NCBI GenBank assembly: GCA_032207245.1 | Contig: CM063510.1 | Coordinates: 164,769,428-164,833,427 of the forward strand | Direction: 5' to 3' | Source: Pardosa pseudoannulata | Lineage: Eukaryota > Arthropoda > Arachnida > Araneae > Lycosidae | Length of the DNA stretch: 64,000 nucleotides | Part shown: piece by piece, positions 13,351-64,000 of the stretch | How positions within the stretch are numbered: position 1 is the stretch's first letter | Layout: each line of letters begins with the position of its first letter | Translations under genes and position numbers: made by a program | The notes under the pieces: generated by a model | What the model was told of the DNA's origin: nothing | Seen by the model: the letters and a program-made list of their open reading frames with translations, nothing else | The model's database searches: none

Positions 13351-13902
13351 ATAAGTTGAAAAGGAATACTTAATTCCCTTCACTTTGTAGCTGATGTGAT
13401 ATCAGGGTGTCGAAGGAAAAACCATTCAGGAATTCCCCGATAAATTCCCAATACACAATTAATCCCAATTTCTTAATAAAACTAGTTTTAGATATAAGTT
13501 ACATTTAAATAAAGTTATAAATTTTAATAAAAACAAAAAATTTCCACACATTTAAAACTCAAAAATATTTTTTTTCTATCTTTGAGGTGGTCAGAATAAC
13601 CTGCATAAGTAACAGACAATTAATCAATTTAAGTAAAATAATTACTAAAATAACTGACAACTCTTGCAGTTCCGCCTTTTTACATTTTATTTATATTTAA
13701 ATAATGCAACCTAATATATTAATAAATTATTGTACATTGCTTTTTTAAAGATTCAATTTGTCTATGTTAGCCTTAATTTCTTTGTTAGCTTCTTTTTGAT
13801 TGACATTTTTTAATTACTTTTTAATGAATTTAATACTTTAAAATTGAGCTTCAGTTACCTTATTTTCTGAAGATTTCCTTTTTTGTTCCTATATATTCAC
13901 AT
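13351..13902. other. AT-rich intergenic stretch, nothing identified
   Basis: No feature recognised. 13440-13880 loosely resembles 26130-26770 in phrases such as 'tttcttaataaa...taaattttaataaa' and 'gtggtcagaataacctgcat', suggesting an old dispersed repeat. Confidence 0.4.
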
Positions 13903-13906
13903 TTAA

Positions 13907-14382
13907 CCCTCTGACGGTTATTCTGTGATTTTCACAAGCAATACAAATGTAGCAAAATTTGCTCAGCCCGCGATTTTTGCAGGCATGTGTTATTCTTCCT
14001 GTATTAAGAAGCACATTCTGCCTTTTCACTGTTTAACCAGTGGAATAAATTATATACAGCATTAGACATTTAATTAGGTAATAAATATAACTATATGACT
14101 AGAACTATAGTTATATTAGATAATAAAAGTATAGATAGTATGTTATAAATAGAAATTAAGTTTATTTCAAATGATATTAAAAAATAATTTTTATGTGATA
14201 ACATCTGAAATTAGTTGTTCTGAAAGCTTAGTTTCTCATGATAAAAGTCAATATAAAAAATCCTTTCTAGAAAAAAAATTAGTATTTCAGTTCTCCTATT
14301 TATATATATACTTAAACTATGCAACAAAAAAAATATGCTGTTTTTAAAGAGATCTTGGTTTACAAATTGAGCAGTCAGAGGG
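13907..14382. mobile_element. TTAA-flanked piggyBac-like MITE
   Basis: TTAA at 13903-13906 and 14383-14386; ends ccctctgac and gtcagaggg. A 'tgtgattttcacaag' block next to the left end matches the subterminal block of the piggyBac relic at 1-554, linking the two. No intact ORF. It lies in the region where the ACSL 3' UTR would be expected. Confidence 0.75.
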
Positions 14383-14817
14383 TTAACAACAAATACACAT
14401 ATTTAAAAGAATGTCCAATACTAATTTTTTCTAATATTTAATGGGCAAAATTCATTATTTTAACTATTTTTTGCAAAAAATTCCCTAACTTTCTAAAAAA
14501 TTTAAATTTTTCTATTTTTTTAAAATTATTTCCTTATGCTTGAAGAATTCAAAATTCTAAATTTTCCTGGTTGCTAGACACCTTGTTCATAAATATTAAC
14601 ATAGCACCATTTGTCTGTCATACAATATTTTAGAAAATTAGCTTCGTATAAAAATATTGCATCCAATGTGAAAAACTATTAAAAAATTCAATAACACTAT
14701 ACACAATATAACCTTTGATTAAACAAACTAGTATAAAAATATACATCTTCACCTATTTACAAATTTACAAAATGTTGAAGAATTTGTATTTACATAAAAG
14801 GTAATGAATTTTTACTT

Positions 14818-63256
<48,439 letters not shown>

Positions 63257-64000
63257 ACCTAAAAAGGAACGCAAAGAAAAACAATATTAAATAAAAAGGG
63301 AAAGAAAAAGCAACAAAATTCTCTATACCAAAAGATTTAATTTAGGGACAGTTGTAGAATCAGATTTATCTTAGGTTAAATTTTGTTAAAAAAAAGGTTT
63401 AATTTTTCTTTCAGAATCATTTCAAAACAATTTCATAGTTTATAGCAGTAGTATTTTAACAGCTTTATTTAAATAATAATTTTATTTATTGAAAGAAAAT
63501 TTGAATGATGATTTTGTATCATCACTATCATTATATTTTACAACAAATTTTCTACATTATGTCGTATAATATCTAAATAAATCTACATTAATGTCGACTA
63601 GCTTGGCACCACATACCTAAAAAAGAACGTATGGTAAAACAATTTGAAATCAGACGGGACAAAAAACAGCAACAACAAAAATTCTTTTAATCAAAATCTG
63701 GTTTAATTAAGGTAGAGTATTAGAATCATATTTATCTTGGGTTAAAATTATGTTAAACTTTAGTTTAATTTCTTCAGAATCATTTTTAAAAAAATCATAG
63801 TTTACAGTAGTAATATTTTAACAGCTTTCGTTTTATTCATGTAAAGAAATTTCTAATGATGATTTTGTATCATCACTGACATATTTACAACAAATTTTCT
63901 ACATATGTCGTATGATATCTACATAAATGATGACTAGCTTGACATCCCGCATGGAAAAATAATTTTAAATAAGGGCAAAAAATAGCAACAACAAATTTTT

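Overview
This is a strongly AT-rich stretch of an animal nuclear genome, dominated by one large minus-strand gene whose introns and flanks are crowded with transposable elements. An arthropod, most likely a spider, is the best guess. The guess rests on small exons in long introns, dense tRNA-derived SINEs, long (TA)n arrays, and an intact Tc1 transposase of a type I remember as abundant in orb-weaver spiders. The species assignment is inference, not something the sequence proves.

The one cellular gene is a long-chain fatty-acid CoA ligase of the ACSL1/5/6 type. I reconstructed 21 coding exons from about 63,256 down to the stop at 14,818. Every junction is GT-AG, reading phase is kept across all of them, and the exons add up to 2,166 nt (721 residues plus stop), the usual length for this family. 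The adenylation motifs are present and no exon is broken. The first 84 residues look like a mitochondrial-type presequence rather than the N-terminal membrane anchor of vertebrate ACSL1. Promoter, 5' UTR and polyadenylation site were not identified.

Layout. 1-14.8 kb lies downstream of the gene and is all repeats: a piggyBac relic (1-554), nested tandem repeats (1.2-3.3 kb), a duplicated unknown repeat (3.7-4.3 kb), a pair of foldback elements full of TGACGTCA sites (5.0-5.3 kb), SINEs, (TA)n arrays, two hAT-type elements with 8-bp target duplications (9.9-11.8 kb) and a TTAA-flanked element (13.9-14.4 kb). 14.8-63.3 kb is ACSL. Its introns hold a three-unit SINE array (17.8-18.3 kb), piggyBac relics (19.0, 23.0, 32.4, 43.6 kb), a decayed Tc1 (24.0-25.2 kb), a deleted mariner (30.4-31.4 kb), hAT MITEs, an apparently intact Tc1 (40.8-42.3 kb), a TTAA-flanked foldback element (44.7-46.0 kb), a ~690-bp tandem array (47.6-51.1 kb), a Tigger/Pogo remnant (58.7-59.6 kb) and a non-LTR reverse transcriptase fragment (61.4-62.8 kb). 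Beyond 63.26 kb the 5' edge of the first coding exon is repeated twice more.

I see no bacterial-type operon, CRISPR array or rRNA. The most informative signals are the piggyBac relics that keep the C-terminal cysteine-rich domain beside family-specific subterminal palindromes, the intact Tc1 with a paralogous empty site next door, the CRE-rich foldback pair, and the repeated edge of ACSL exon 1.
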